Positions 1 to 9,755 of a DNA stretch of 64,000 nucleotides are shown piece after piece. Source of the DNA: Corynebacterium coyleae (lineage in GTDB: Bacteria > Actinomycetota > Actinomycetes > Mycobacteriales > Mycobacteriaceae); contig NZ_CP047198.1 in NCBI RefSeq assembly GCF_030408635.1, positions 930,001 through 994,000 on the forward strand, given 5' to 3'. Below the pieces are notes generated by a model that worked only from the letters and a program-made list of their open reading frames with translations, was not told where the DNA came from and searched no databases. The first letter of the stretch is position 1, and every line of letters begins with the position of its first letter. A program made the position numbers and the translations under genes.

Positions 1-1225
1 TCAGCGGGGTCACGATCGACGGGGAAGACTCGGCAAGCTCGCGCATGTGCTCGACGTTCGGCTCGATGCCGTCGACAAGCCTGGTGGCGAACTGACGGGA
101 AGTGTTCGCCAGCAGGCGGGAGGACTCGAGCACGTTGCGTGCCATCATCGGGATGAACACGTTGAGCTCGAACTGGCCCTGGGTGCCGCCGAACGCAACA
201 GCAGCGTCATTACCAATGACCTGCGCGGACACCTGCGTAGCGGTCTCGCACAGCACCGGGTTGACCTTGCCCGGCATGATCGAGGAACCCGGCTGCAGAT
301 CCGGCAGGTGGATCTCAGCGAAACCAGCCAGCGGGCCCGAGCCCATCAAGCGGATATCGTTAGCAATCTTGTACAGGGAAACCGCCACGGAACGCATCGC
401 GCCGGAGAACTCCACCAGGCTGTCGCGGTTCGCCTGCGCCTCAAAGTGGTTCTTTGCCTCGGAGAGCTCATCCAGGCCGGTGAGCTTCTTGAGCTCCTCG
501 GTAACCTTGCCGCCGAACTCAGCCGGAGTGTTGATGCCGGTGCCCACAGCGGTGCCGCCAATGGCCAGCTCGCCCAGACGGTGCAGGGTCGCCTCGACGC
601 GCTCGACACCCAGCTCGATCTGGCGTGCGTAGCCGGAGAACTCCTGACCCAAGGTGACCGGGGTGGCATCCATCAAGTGGGTGCGGCCCGACTTCACAAC
701 CTCGTGCCACTCCTTCGCCTTCTTCTCCAGGGACTCCTGGAGCACCTTCAGCGCCGGGATGAGATCGTTTGCGGCAGCCTCGGTGGCAGCAACGTGAGTA
801 GCGGTCGGGAAGGTGTCGTTAGAGGACTGGCCCATGTTCACATGGTCGTTCGGGTGAACCTCAACACCGTTCGCCTTCGCGATGGACGCGATAACCTCAT
901 TGGTGTTCATGTTCGACGAGGTGCCGGAACCGGTCTGGAACACATCGATCGGGAACTGGTCGTCGTGCTTGCCGTCCGCAATCTCCTTCGCAGCAGCGAT
1001 GATCGCGTCCGCCTTCTCAGCGTCCAGCTTGCCCAGGTCCTTGTTCACCTGAGCACACGCAGCCTTCAGCAGACCAAGTGCGCGAATCTGCTGGGCCTCA
1101 AGGCCGCGGCCGGAGATTGGGAAGTTCTCCACAGCACGCTGCGTCTGGGCGCGCCAGAGAGCGTCGACGGGCACCTTGACCTCGCCCATCGTGTCATGTT
1201 CGATGCGGTATTCCTGATCAGCCAT
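1..1225 (-). CDS. fumC: Class II fumarate hydratase, partial (C-terminus beyond window edge)
   Basis: Catalyses reversible hydration of fumarate to malate in the TCA cycle; cytosolic homotetramer, iron-independent class. The reverse-strand frame runs open from an ATG at 1225 to the window edge (about 408 residues visible, no stop reached). It shows the superfamily signature [11 protein letters not shown] near residue 320 and the substrate-loop pattern [10 protein letters not shown] near residue 98. N-terminus starts [11 protein letters not shown], typical for actinobacterial FumC. Full-length members are about 465 residues, so roughly 55-60 are missing. The first gene of the next block is transcribed divergently with about 100 bp between them. 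Confidence 0.95.
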   Translation of the reverse strand, partial: MADQEYRIEHDTMGEVKVPVDALWRAQTQRAVENFPISGRGLEAQQIRALGLLKAACAQVNKDLGKLDAEKADAIIAAAKEIADGKHDDQFPIDVFQTGSGTSSNMNTNEVIASIAKANGVEVHPNDHVNMGQSSNDTFPTATHVAATEAAANDLIPALKVLQESLEKKAKEWHEVVKSGRTHLMDATPVTLGQEFSGYARQIELGVERVEATLHRLGELAIGGTAVGTGINTPAEFGGKVTEELKKLTGLDELSEAKNHFEAQANRDSLVEFSGAMRSVAVSLYKIANDIRLMGSGPLAGFAEIHLPDLQPGSSIMPGKVNPVLCETATQVSAQVIGNDAAVAFGGTQGQFELNVFIPMMARNVLESSRLLANTSRQFATRLVDGIEPNVEHMRELAESSPSIVTPL

Positions 1226-1328
1226 GATTGTCCTTTACTTCTATCCCATGCACGCCACGCACGCTAAAGTGCGCTCGTGCCTTTCCAAAGATCGATTATG
1301 CCCCAGATAACAAAAATGAGGAGCTGTA

Positions 1329-2021
1329 ATGTCTGAAAACCGGACACAAAAGGCCCCCGCATTGAGGGATGCGCTGGTGGCGTTGGCGGCAATGGCCATT
1401 ATGTACGCCCTTTTGGCGGGACAAGGTCTGCTGTTGGTGCACGCGAACGTGTCCCGCACCGTCGCGATCAGCATGCTGCCTCTCGCGGTTCTCATTGCCA
1501 TCGTTGTGCCCTTGGTGCTGCTTATCCGCTACATGAAAAGTCGCGGACTCGAGCTGGGGTTTACGCGGCTAGGGAGTCGAGGCTGGCATGTGCTGTGGCA
1601 AGTTCCGGCAGTGATCGTCGGGGCGGCTGCGTCGAGCGCTATCGTCGGCTCGCTGATCGGGATGGAACCAGGCGGAGGCTCAACCGCAGATGACTTAGCC
1701 AAAGATGCCGGAAGTGTGGCGCCGGTGCTCATCTTGCTTGCCGGTTATCTGCTACTCGGGCCAGTGATTGAAGAGATTGTGTTCCGCCGTGTGCTCATGG
1801 GGTACTTTGACACGCTCATGCCGGCAGCAGCGAGCGTGCTGCTCACCTCCGTCATCTTTGCTGCAGCCCATATCGCGCCACCCGTGATCGTCTACACATT
1901 CTTCTGCGGCATCGGCCTCGCACTGGTCGCACGGTTCCACGGCGGCATCACTGCGAGTTTCATCGTGCACGTAGCCAACAACTTCGCGGCTAGCGCAGCA
2001 GTCATTGGAGCCTTGTTCTAG
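1329..2021 (+). CDS. CPBP family intramembrane metalloprotease
   Basis: A 230-residue polytopic membrane protein of the CAAX protease and bacteriocin-processing (CPBP) family. The family motifs are present: EEIVFRR (EExxxR) near residue 146, FAAAHI (FxxxH) near 179 and a third motif, HVANN, near 215. These supply the conserved Glu and His residues of the putative metal site. Six or more hydrophobic segments are visible. The start is supported by GAGGAG six bases upstream of ATG. The substrate is unknown; family members process prenylated proteins or act in bacteriocin self-immunity. It stands alone and ends at a strong hairpin. Confidence 0.85.
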   Translation: MSENRTQKAPALRDALVALAAMAIMYALLAGQGLLLVHANVSRTVAISMLPLAVLIAIVVPLVLLIRYMKSRGLELGFTRLGSRGWHVLWQVPAVIVGAAASSAIVGSLIGMEPGGGSTADDLAKDAGSVAPVLILLAGYLLLGPVIEEIVFRRVLMGYFDTLMPAAASVLLTSVIFAAAHIAPPVIVYTFFCGIGLALVARFHGGITASFIVHVANNFAASAAVIGALF

Positions 2022-2030
2022 AACGACAAA

Positions 2031-2062
2031 GCCCCGCGCTCTTCGCTGAGAAGGCGCGGGGC
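2031..2062. terminator. Bidirectional intrinsic terminator
   Basis: A perfect 9-bp GC-rich stem (GCCCCGCGC / GCGCGGGGC) sits between the convergent CPBP protease and glpX. It is preceded by an A-run (ACAAA) and followed by AAAA, so it can work on both strands. Confidence 0.75.
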
Positions 2063-2074
2063 AAAAGTCAGGTT

Positions 2075-3085
2075 CTACTTGGTTGGCTCGGAGTAATCGA
2101 CCACCGAGTAGTCCTGCAGCTTGGCCAGCTGGTGCTGGGATTCGACGTAGCGCACGGTGCCGGACTTCGAACGCATCACCAGCGAACGGGTGGTGGCGCC
2201 AGACTTGCGGTAGGTCACGCCACGCAGCATGTCACCGTTGGTCACGCCGGTAGCGGCGAAGTAGCAGTTATCAGAGGTGACCAGGTCGTTGATGCCAAGG
2301 ACACGATCCAGGTCGTGGCCAGCGGCGAGTACCTTCTCGCGCTCCTCGTCGGACTGCGGGGCCAGCATGCCCTGGATGTCGCCCCCGAGGCACTTCAGCG
2401 CACATGCGGTGACAACACCTTCCGGGGTGCCGCCGATGCCCATGGCGATGTCGATGGAGCTGTTGTCCTGAGCGGCAGCAATTGCGCCGGCGACGTCGCC
2501 GTCCATGATGAAGCGAACCTTGGCGCCGGCGGCACGGATTTCCTCGACAAGCTTGTCGTGGCGCGGACGATCCAGCACAACAACCGTGATGTCAGCCGGA
2601 CGAACACCCTTCGCCTTTGCAACCGACTTGATGTTGTCCTCTACGGAAGCGGTGATATCAATCGCTCCGACCGCCTCCGGGCCGACAGCAATCTTGTTCA
2701 TGTAGAACGCGTCCTGCGGGTTGAACATGGAGCCACGATCCGCGGCAGCAATAACAGAAATCGCGTTCGGGCGACCCTCTGCCATCAAGCGGGTGCCATC
2801 TACCGGGTCAACGGCGATATCCACCGCAGCACCACGGCCGGTGCCAACCTGCTCGCCGTTGAACAGCATCGGGGCCTCGTCCTTCTCGCCTTCGCCGATC
2901 ACGATCACGCCGTCCATCTCCACGGAGTTGATCATCTTGCGCATCGCGTTCACGGCAGCGCCGTCGCCCTCGTTCTTCTGTCCGCGACCCACCCAACGGC
3001 CGGAGGCGAGCGCTGCTGCCTCCGTCACACGGACGAGCTCCATTGCTAGGTTGCGGTCAGGGACAAGATCAGACTGTTCAGTCAT
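2075..3085 (-). CDS. glpX: Class II fructose-1,6-bisphosphatase (GlpX)
   Basis: Hydrolyses fructose-1,6-bisphosphate to fructose-6-phosphate in gluconeogenesis; it is the only FBPase type in corynebacteria. The 336-residue length fits GlpX. Visible motifs include [11 protein letters not shown] near residue 65 and DPVDGTR near residue 90, which form the metal and substrate site, plus the conserved stretch GIGGTPEGV near 220. An in-frame extension to 3166 exists, but [12 protein letters not shown] at 3085 is chosen because GGAGGAAGG lies 8 bases before it and the extension has no family similarity. Confidence 0.95.
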   Translation of the reverse strand: MTEQSDLVPDRNLAMELVRVTEAAALASGRWVGRGQKNEGDGAAVNAMRKMINSVEMDGVIVIGEGEKDEAPMLFNGEQVGTGRGAAVDIAVDPVDGTRLMAEGRPNAISVIAAADRGSMFNPQDAFYMNKIAVGPEAVGAIDITASVEDNIKSVAKAKGVRPADITVVVLDRPRHDKLVEEIRAAGAKVRFIMDGDVAGAIAAAQDNSSIDIAMGIGGTPEGVVTACALKCLGGDIQGMLAPQSDEEREKVLAAGHDLDRVLGINDLVTSDNCYFAATGVTNGDMLRGVTYRKSGATTRSLVMRSKSGTVRYVESQHQLAKLQDYSVVDYSEPTK

Positions 3086-3227
3086 CGCGGGGGCCTTCCT
3101 CCAGAGGACAAAAATCGACCCCTCTATTCTGGCACTTCCACACGCCGAAGTGTTGGTATCGCCCACCTTTACGGGGGAGAAGCCCGCCCGTTCTGGGGCG
3201 CAGGTGGCTCATGACATACTGAAACGC

Positions 3228-3800
3228 GTGGCAAACGACAAGAAACCCCGCATCTTCCAAAACGGCCGAGACATGGCAATCAACGCCGTGCTCATTGTGG
3301 TGCTCATGCTCGTCGCTGTCGGCGCGACCGGGCTGTGCTCCTTCAACCCCGGCGCCCCAGAATCCGGCCCCGTGCAGGAGGTCGACGCAGAAGCGTTCCT
3401 CGACCTCGAGGCGCGTGCGGTGAACTACCCGGTGCGCTACCCGGAGATGCCGGAAGGCTGGACCACCAACTCGGCGCGCCGCAGCATGCTTGCCGGCAAC
3501 TCGGCACCCGTCGTCGGGTGGGTCACCCCGAACCGTGGCTACCTGCAACTCACCCAGACTGGCGTCGATAAGGATGCGGCGCTCCAGGCCTCCAACGCCG
3601 ACAACCGCATGCTCGATCGCACAGTGCGTATCGACGACACCGACGTCGAGGTCTACACCAGCGACGAACGCGAGGTCCGCGACCTGTGGATTGTGGACGC
3701 CGGCGACGCACGCTTCGTCGTCACCGGCGCAGGCAGCACGGACGAGTTCGAAGAGCTCATCAGCGCAGCGCTGAAGGCTACTCCGATCACACCCCAGTAG
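3228..3800 (+). CDS. DUF4245 domain-containing membrane-anchored protein
   Basis: A 190-residue protein with the pattern found next to glpX in corynebacteria and mycobacteria: a short positive N-terminus (KKPRIFQNGRDM), one transmembrane segment around residues 18-35, and an extracytoplasmic DUF4245 domain. The GTG at 3228 is chosen because the sequence after it matches the usual family N-terminus, whereas the longer open frame back to 2721 runs antisense through glpX. Biochemical function is unknown. Diverges from glpX with about 140 bp between the starts. Confidence 0.8.
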   Translation: MANDKKPRIFQNGRDMAINAVLIVVLMLVAVGATGLCSFNPGAPESGPVQEVDAEAFLDLEARAVNYPVRYPEMPEGWTTNSARRSMLAGNSAPVVGWVTPNRGYLQLTQTGVDKDAALQASNADNRMLDRTVRIDDTDVEVYTSDEREVRDLWIVDAGDARFVVTGAGSTDEFEELISAALKATPITPQ

Positions 3801-3810
3801 CTTCTAGTAC

Positions 3811-4080
3811 TTACTGCTCAGGAGCCTGCCCGCTGACCTGACGGGTGCTGATGGCTTCTTCGACGCGCTTCGAGGCGCCGTCGAGAAGCACCTCGCACCG
3901 CTTCGCCAGCGCCTCACCGCGCTCCCAATACTTCAACGACTCGTCCAAACTCATCTGGCCGAGCTCCAAAATCTTCACCGTCTCCACAAGCTCATCGCGA
4001 GCCTGCTCGTAGGTCAGCGTCTCCGGGTCCGGGAAAGCATTGTCGTTCGCCTGGCCGGATCCAAACGTGTTGTCTGTCAT
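3811..4080 (-). CDS. xseB: Exodeoxyribonuclease VII small subunit
   Basis: An 89-residue protein with the XseB helical core: [18 protein letters not shown] and [19 protein letters not shown]. With XseA it forms the large nuclease that degrades single-stranded DNA in both directions. It lies 42 bp downstream of xseA on the same strand, so the two are probably co-transcribed. It ends 10 bp from the convergent DUF4245 gene. Confidence 0.93.
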   Translation of the reverse strand: MTDNTFGSGQANDNAFPDPETLTYEQARDELVETVKILELGQMSLDESLKYWERGEALAKRCEVLLDGASKRVEEAISTRQVSGQAPEQ

Positions 4081-4122
4081 GAGTGTTCCTTAAACGTTCT
4101 TAGTTGACTTCAGCTGGTTGCA

Positions 4123-5397
4123 TTAATCAGCGGGAGTGGTGGACATCGATGCAGCGGTAATCGAGCCATCGCCGACACGGATACGCAGCTGCGCGCCGGG
4201 CTGAGCCTGATCAATAGAGGTCACAACCTCAGGGCCAGAGTGGTCGCGCGGAACCACCTGCACCACGGCGTAACCACGGGCCAAGGTTGCAGAGGGGCCG
4301 AGCGCCGACACCTGCGCGCGCAACGCCGAGACCTGCTGGTTCTCACGCTGCAGCACATGGGAAATGTCGCGGCGGATCAACGCCTGGGCGCGCTCCACTT
4401 CCTCGCGGCGGCGCGTGATCGCCATCATCGGATCCGCTAGGGCAGGACGGGTGCGAATCGACGCGAGGCCGTTTCGTTCCCGCTGCACCCATCCGCGCAG
4501 GGCGGCGGACATGCGGGCACGTGCTTCGTCGATAAGCGCACGCTCCTGCACAACATCCGGCACGGCACGCTTCGCAGCATCGGTCGGGGTGGCGGCGCGA
4601 ACATCAGCCACATTGTCCAGCACCGGGTTATCCGGCTCGTGGCCAATCGCCGAAATGACAGGTGTGCCAGCGGCCGCCACCGCGCGTTGCAGGGCCTCCT
4701 CCGAAAACGGCAACAAGTCCTCAACCGAACCGCCGCCGCGGGCGATGATGATCACCTCCACGTCCGGATCGCGATCCAGCACCTGCAGTGCCTCGATCAC
4801 CGCAGGCACGGTCGTCGGCCCCTGTACCGGCGTGTTGATGATCTCGAAGTTCACCTGTGGCCAACGTCCCTGCGCCACCGTGACCACGTCACGCTCAGCA
4901 GCCGAACCACGCCCCGTGATCAGGCCAACCTTTTTCGGAAGGTAGGGCAGCGGGCGCTTGCGTGCCGGATCGAACAGGCCCTCGGCCGCCAACTGCTTGC
5001 GCAACGCCTCAATGCGCGCCAGCAACTCGCCCGCGCCAACGTGGCGGATCTCCGCCACCTTCATCGAAAACGAGCCGCGGCCTTGATAAAACGTCGGCTT
5101 ACCGTATGCGACCACGCGGTCGCCGTCCTTCAACGGCACAGCCATGCCGGTCAGTAACGACGTCTCCGCCGTCAACTGCACCGACACCTGCTCCTGCGTA
5201 TCCCGCAACGTCATATACGACAACCGCCACGACGGCTTCGTATTAATCTGCGTGAGCTGACCCTCAATCCACAACCAACCCAGCCGGTCGATCCAACTCT
5301 TCACGGAGTTATTGAGCTTGGCCACAGACCACGGCGTTTCCGGCGTGCTCTTCGGCGGCGCACTCTGCGCACCTTGCACACCTTGTGTTTCTGTCAC
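4123..5397 (-). CDS. xseA: Exodeoxyribonuclease VII large subunit
   Basis: 424 residues. The N-terminal OB fold (about residues 20-125; [19 protein letters not shown]) is followed by the catalytic domain with the conserved [14 protein letters not shown] near 160, [16 protein letters not shown] near 217 and [13 protein letters not shown] near 250. The family more often has HETD where this sequence has HEPD. A coiled-coil C-terminal part follows, which in the family binds XseB. Divergent from ispH with about 100 bp between the starts. Confidence 0.94.
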   Translation of the reverse strand: MTETQGVQGAQSAPPKSTPETPWSVAKLNNSVKSWIDRLGWLWIEGQLTQINTKPSWRLSYMTLRDTQEQVSVQLTAETSLLTGMAVPLKDGDRVVAYGKPTFYQGRGSFSMKVAEIRHVGAGELLARIEALRKQLAAEGLFDPARKRPLPYLPKKVGLITGRGSAAERDVVTVAQGRWPQVNFEIINTPVQGPTTVPAVIEALQVLDRDPDVEVIIIARGGGSVEDLLPFSEEALQRAVAAAGTPVISAIGHEPDNPVLDNVADVRAATPTDAAKRAVPDVVQERALIDEARARMSAALRGWVQRERNGLASIRTRPALADPMMAITRRREEVERAQALIRRDISHVLQRENQQVSALRAQVSALGPSATLARGYAVVQVVPRDHSGPEVVTSIDQAQPGAQLRIRVGDGSITAASMSTTPAD

Positions 5398-5500
5398 GCG
5401 ATGCTCCTTTCTCCCCAGTTCTTCTGCCAGGTAAACAGTACCCGGCGGGCACGATTTACCCGCCTACTGTTTTTGACGCAGATTCGTTAGGGTTGGTTCC

Positions 5501-6472
5501 ATGACTGATCAGGGTAAGAAAGTGCTACTCGCGTCCCCACGCGGATACTGTGCAGGCGTGGACCGCGCCGTGGAGACCGTAGAAAAGGCGCTGGAGAAGT
5601 ACGGCGCCCCCGTCTACGTGCGCAAGGAGATCGTGCACAACAAGTACGTGGTGGAGACGCTGCAGGACCGCGGCGTGATCTTTGTCGACGAAACCGACGA
5701 GGTCCCCGAAGGATCCCACCTCGTGTTCTCCGCCCACGGTGTGTCGCCCGCAGTGCGCGAATCCGCCAAGGAGCGCAGCCTGCACACCCTCGACGCATCC
5801 TGCCCGCTGGTGACCAAGGTGCACAACGAGGCGAAGCGCTTCGCCCGCGACGGCTACCACATCCTGCTCGTCGGCCACGAAGGCCACGAAGAGGTCGAAG
5901 GCACCGCAGGTGAGGCTCCGGACATCACCCACCTCGTCGACGGCGTCGACGGCGTCGACCGCCTGCCGGACTTCCCGGAGGGGCAGAAGCTGGTGTGGCT
6001 GTCCCAGACGACGCTGTCTGTCGACGAGACCATGGAGATCGTCAACAAACTGCACGAGCGTTACCCGAACTTGGAGAACCCGCCGAGCGACGACATTTGT
6101 TACGCCACCCAAAACCGCCAGGCCGCAGTGAAGAAGATCGCGCCGCAAAGTGACCTGGTCATCGTGGTCGGCTCCCAGAACTCGTCCAACTCGAAGCGCC
6201 TCGTCGAGGTCGCGCTCGAGGCCGGCGCGCAGGAGTCCCACCTGGTCGATTACGCCCACCAAGTCGACGATGCCTGGTTCGAGGGTGTCAACACCGTTGG
6301 CGTGACCTCTGGCGCCTCGGTGCCGGACATCCTCGTGCGTGAACTGCTCGACTATCTGGGGGAGAAGGGCTACGGCGACGTGGAAGAGATCACCACCACC
6401 GTGGAGACCATCACCTTCTCGCTGCCGCGCGAACTGCGCCTGCCGCGCCGCGAGGCACCGCTCGAGGCATAA
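5501..6472 (+). CDS. ispH: 4-hydroxy-3-methylbut-2-enyl diphosphate reductase
   Basis: The last enzyme of the MEP isoprenoid pathway, an Fe-S protein converting HMBPP to IPP and DMAPP. The 323-residue sequence keeps the three cluster cysteines in context: [10 protein letters not shown] (about residue 18), [11 protein letters not shown] (about 109) and [10 protein letters not shown] (about 207). The family glutamate/threonine region (CYATxNRQ) and SSNSKRL phosphate-binding stretch are also visible. A possible -10 (TAGGGT) lies shortly before the ATG. The gene is followed by a hairpin terminator. Confidence 0.96.
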   Translation: MTDQGKKVLLASPRGYCAGVDRAVETVEKALEKYGAPVYVRKEIVHNKYVVETLQDRGVIFVDETDEVPEGSHLVFSAHGVSPAVRESAKERSLHTLDASCPLVTKVHNEAKRFARDGYHILLVGHEGHEEVEGTAGEAPDITHLVDGVDGVDRLPDFPEGQKLVWLSQTTLSVDETMEIVNKLHERYPNLENPPSDDICYATQNRQAAVKKIAPQSDLVIVVGSQNSSNSKRLVEVALEAGAQESHLVDYAHQVDDAWFEGVNTVGVTSGASVPDILVRELLDYLGEKGYGDVEEITTTVETITFSLPRELRLPRREAPLEA

Positions 6473-6490
6473 ACCCCGCCGAGAACGACC

Positions 6491-6527
6491 AAAGGCCTTG
6501 CCCCGTTGATATCGGAGCAAGGCCTTT
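6491..6527. terminator. Intrinsic terminator between ispH and DUF6542 gene
   Basis: A perfect 11-bp inverted repeat (AAAGGCCTTGC / GCAAGGCCTTT) with a 15-base loop lies between convergent genes. Its right arm runs into the stop codon of the minus-strand gene. The A/T-rich outer ends make it a plausible bidirectional terminator. Confidence 0.75.
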
Positions 6528-7203
6528 AGCCTTTGTACAAGTCCTCGCCGAGACGGTGAACCGCACGTGAAGAACCACCGGTTTCACCGGATCTACGCGA
6601 GCCACCCGCATTTGCCTTGCGACGACGCGCCCCCTCCGACTTCGCCCGCTCCAACAACTCCTGCACAGGAACCGACCGAGCCTGCTCGCGAGCCCTCCGC
6701 CCTTGAGAATTTGTGCGACGGTTGCTGCGGTTCTGCGAGGTCCGCTGGGCGGTTTCGCGTCGGCGAATCGCATCGTTTTGCCGACGGATCAGTCGCAGCC
6801 GCACCGCAGCGATAAGCAGCGAGCCCGCGGTGGTGAAAAACAGTACCGGGAAGTACTCCGCCACCGGGTACGCGATACCGAGCAGTGCAGTCTTAGCGCT
6901 CGCGCCGCCAGCCGACAGGCTCTCGCGCGACATGACATACCCCGTAGCCACCAGCGCGGCGACAAACATTAATGGTGCGCTCGTCACCGTCAGGGAAAGC
7001 CCCTTCGGGTTCACCAACGTGGTCACCACGATGACCGCGAGGGCATACAGCGCAAGAAAGGGCCACGAAATTACACCTGCGGACAGCGACAGCAGCACGC
7101 CGGTGAACAGGGCGGCGAACACGATGCCGAGGCCAGACCCCGTCGGCAACCCAACAAAGGTGGCGGACGTAGGGGAATGGCTCCGGCTCGAAAGATGTGA
7201 CAC
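6526..7203 (-). CDS. DUF6542 domain membrane protein with basic C-terminal tail
   Basis: 225 residues with four hydrophobic segments between about residues 20 and 130, followed by an Arg/Ser-rich cytoplasmic tail of about 90 residues. The position just after ispH and the overall pattern match the DUF6542 proteins of corynebacteria. The function is not known. It is separated from rmuC by 11 bp on the same strand, so they may share a transcript. Confidence 0.65.
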   Translation of the reverse strand: MSHLSSRSHSPTSATFVGLPTGSGLGIVFAALFTGVLLSLSAGVISWPFLALYALAVIVVTTLVNPKGLSLTVTSAPLMFVAALVATGYVMSRESLSAGGASAKTALLGIAYPVAEYFPVLFFTTAGSLLIAAVRLRLIRRQNDAIRRRETAQRTSQNRSNRRTNSQGRRAREQARSVPVQELLERAKSEGARRRKANAGGSRRSGETGGSSRAVHRLGEDLYKG

Positions 7204-7214
7204 GCTGACGCAGC

Positions 7215-8264
7215 TTACCTGTCATTGTCCTCCGCCATGTGCCGGGCACGCGTTGAAACCGGATTCAGCTCGGGCGCCTGCTCCCGCCGTACGGGAACAT
7301 GGGCCTCCTCAAGCTTGCGGGCCGTCACCATCACGCGGGAATCTATCGACGCCAACGTGGAGTTATAGGCCTCCACCGCCTTTTCTAATGAGGCGCCGAC
7401 TTTGTTGTAGTGGCGGGCCATCGTCGATAAACGCTGATGCAGTTCCGCACCGAGGCGCTGCACCTCCTTCGCGGACGCGTTGATAGCTTCCTGCCGCCAC
7501 CCCAGTGCCACTGTGCGTAGCAGCGCAAACAGTGTGGTCGGGGTGGCGATGACCACGTCGCGCGAAAACGCATAGTCAAGCAGTTCCGGATCGAGCCCGA
7601 GCGCGGCATCCAAAAACGGGTCCGCCGGAACGAACAACACAACAAACTCCGGGGTGGGTTGAAACGCCTCAATGTAGGCCTTGCCCGACAACGTATCCAC
7701 ATGCGAACGCAACAAATGCGCATGGCGACGCAGGTGGGCCTCGTGCTCCTCAGGATCGTCCGTGTTCAGCGCGTCGAGGTAAGAGCCGAACGGAACTTTC
7801 GCGTCCACCACGATGTTTCGGCCCTGGGTGAGGCGGATGATCATGTCGGGGCGGACCCGGGTGTCGTCGATACGCATGTGCGCCTGCGTATCAAAGTCGA
7901 CATGTTCGAGCATGCCTCCGAGCTCCACGACGCGCTCCAGCTGCATCTCGCCCCAACGCCCGCGCGTCTGCGGGGAGCGCAGCGCAGTGATGAGTTGATC
8001 GGTGCGGTCACCGAGGCGCGCGGAGGTGCGCCCGATCGCCTGCACCTGCCCTGCGATTGCCGACGACGCCACCGCCTGCTGCTTATCCATCGCATCAATC
8101 TGCTCACGCATGTCCTTCAACGCGCGAGCGACGGGGCGAAGATCCTGCGGCGGCGCCGGCTGTGGCGCAGAGCGGCGAAACCACGCCACGCCGGTGAACA
8201 CCCCGACGATAAACCCGGTGAGGAGACCCGTTGCAAGGATGAGAAAGACCGTGGAGGTTTGCAT
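7215..8264 (-). CDS. rmuC: DNA recombination protein RmuC
   Basis: 349 residues. An N-terminal transmembrane anchor (about 5-28) and a helical linker are followed by the RmuC nuclease-like domain, with the characteristic GRWGEMQLERVVELGGM near residue 102, VVDAKVPFGSYLDAL near 152 and VLFVPADPFLDAAL near 210. In other bacteria RmuC limits inversions and rearrangements at short inverted repeats. It overlaps no gene but lies close behind the AI-2E permease gene on the same strand. Confidence 0.88.
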   Translation of the reverse strand: MQTSTVFLILATGLLTGFIVGVFTGVAWFRRSAPQPAPPQDLRPVARALKDMREQIDAMDKQQAVASSAIAGQVQAIGRTSARLGDRTDQLITALRSPQTRGRWGEMQLERVVELGGMLEHVDFDTQAHMRIDDTRVRPDMIIRLTQGRNIVVDAKVPFGSYLDALNTDDPEEHEAHLRRHAHLLRSHVDTLSGKAYIEAFQPTPEFVVLFVPADPFLDAALGLDPELLDYAFSRDVVIATPTTLFALLRTVALGWRQEAINASAKEVQRLGAELHQRLSTMARHYNKVGASLEKAVEAYNSTLASIDSRVMVTARKLEEAHVPVRREQAPELNPVSTRARHMAEDNDR

Positions 8265-8295
8265 GCCGGAGATCTAACCACCCCGGCACGACACA

Positions 8296-9672
8296 CTACT
8301 CGTCGGGTTCGCTTTTATGTTCGAACTCCCTGCGGCGCAAGATGGTGCGATTGCCTACCTCGCGCAACTTCTTCAAGCTGTTCGACGCGAAGTGGGGCGA
8401 CTCCTTGTCCTCATCACCTTCTTGCACGTCCTCTTCGGGGGTCTGCGGAGCGTTCACCCAGTCACGCTCGCCACGCCACGCCTCGCGCTTGTGCACGGAC
8501 TCGGCCTCGTCGATTTCCGCAATGAGCTTGCCTTCCGGAGTGGCGAAGGTGAGGTCCTCGGCGCGGACCTCGCCGGCGTTGATGCGCAGGATATCCAGCA
8601 CGTAGCGGTACACCACAGCAATCATCGCCGCCGCTGGTACCGCGAGGAAGCCGCCCATCAGGCCGAAGAGGCCGCCGCCGACGGTCACGGAGATCAGCAC
8701 GATCACCGGGTGCAGGTTCATCGCCTTGGACTGCAGCAGGGGAGAGAGCACGTTGCCCTCAAGCTGCTGGGTGGCCAGCACAATGCCGAGCACGATCAGG
8801 GCCTTGGTGAACCCGAGGGTGACCAGCGCGATCAGGACTGCAAGCGCGCCTGCGACGACGGCGCCGACGATGGGGATGAAGCCCGCAACGAACGTAATAA
8901 TCGCAAGCGTGAACGCCATGGGAACGCCGACGATGGCAATGCCGATGCCGATCACCAGCGCATCGATGAGGGAACACACCGCCTGCGCCCTGATGAAGCC
9001 CGACAGGGTGTTCCAAGCGCGGGTCAACAGTTCCGTGAAGTGGAGTCCCGTGCGTCCGCCCGTCGCGCCGCGCAGCCACGGCAGGAAGCGGTGGCCGTCC
9101 TTCAGGAAGAAGAAGGTCAGCACGAACAGCACCATCAGCGTCACCGACAGGCCTGCCGCGGTGTTGATGCCGGAGAACACGCCACCGGCGATGGCGCCGG
9201 CCTGGTTCTGGACCCACCGCGTGATTTCGTCGACACCCTCGTTCAGGTTCTCCGGATTCACGTTCAGCGGTGGACCCTGCGCCCACAACTGCAGGCGCTG
9301 CACACCCTCGAGCGCCTGGATGTACAGCAGCCGCGATTGGCCCACAATATCGGGGGCGACGATCATGCCGAGGGCTGCCAGCACGCCGAAGAACAGCAAC
9401 ATGGTCACCATGGCCGCGATGCCGTCGGTGAACTTATGGTTGCGCAGCCAGCTCGCAACCGGGGCAAGCACCGTGCACACAATCAGCGCGAGCACCGCAG
9501 GCAACACGCCGACCCAAAAGGCGCCGATGAGCTTGCCGATTGCGAAGAAAAACAGCGCGATGACCAGCAGGCGCAGCGTAAACTTCGCCCCGGACGAGAC
9601 CCAGGCGTTAAACACCACGATGCGATCGACGCGGTCGTCGCGCTTATCTGCAGTCTGATTCGGAGCGGTCAC
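8296..9672 (-). CDS. AI-2E family transporter (UPF0118)
   Basis: A polytopic membrane protein of about 458 residues with the family layout: two N-terminal segments, a long extracytoplasmic stretch around residues 115-200, and a C-terminal bundle containing GFIPIVGAVVAG and QQLEGNVLSPLLQSKAMNLHP, which is the family signature. The tail is hydrophilic and acidic, then basic. The GTG at 9672 (VTAPNQTADKR) is preferred; an earlier ATG at 9732 would run into the ychF promoter. Substrate unknown; related proteins move autoinducer-2, Na+/H+ or other solutes. Confidence 0.82.
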   Translation of the reverse strand: MTAPNQTADKRDDRVDRIVVFNAWVSSGAKFTLRLLVIALFFFAIGKLIGAFWVGVLPAVLALIVCTVLAPVASWLRNHKFTDGIAAMVTMLLFFGVLAALGMIVAPDIVGQSRLLYIQALEGVQRLQLWAQGPPLNVNPENLNEGVDEITRWVQNQAGAIAGGVFSGINTAAGLSVTLMVLFVLTFFFLKDGHRFLPWLRGATGGRTGLHFTELLTRAWNTLSGFIRAQAVCSLIDALVIGIGIAIVGVPMAFTLAIITFVAGFIPIVGAVVAGALAVLIALVTLGFTKALIVLGIVLATQQLEGNVLSPLLQSKAMNLHPVIVLISVTVGGGLFGLMGGFLAVPAAAMIAVVYRYVLDILRINAGEVRAEDLTFATPEGKLIAEIDEAESVHKREAWRGERDWVNAPQTPEEDVQEGDEDKESPHFASNSLKKLREVGNRTILRRREFEHKSEPDE

Positions 9673-9755
9673 GCGAACTATTGTGCCCCACTGCACATTG
9701 CTTTGCGACGAACCCCTCACAACCAGCGCCACAACGTGGGATAGGATGGAGCGCC

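Noticed and set aside
47-1267. Plus-strand open frame of 406 codons opposite fumC
   Set aside because: It is the antisense shadow of fumarase, which has clear family motifs on the other strand.
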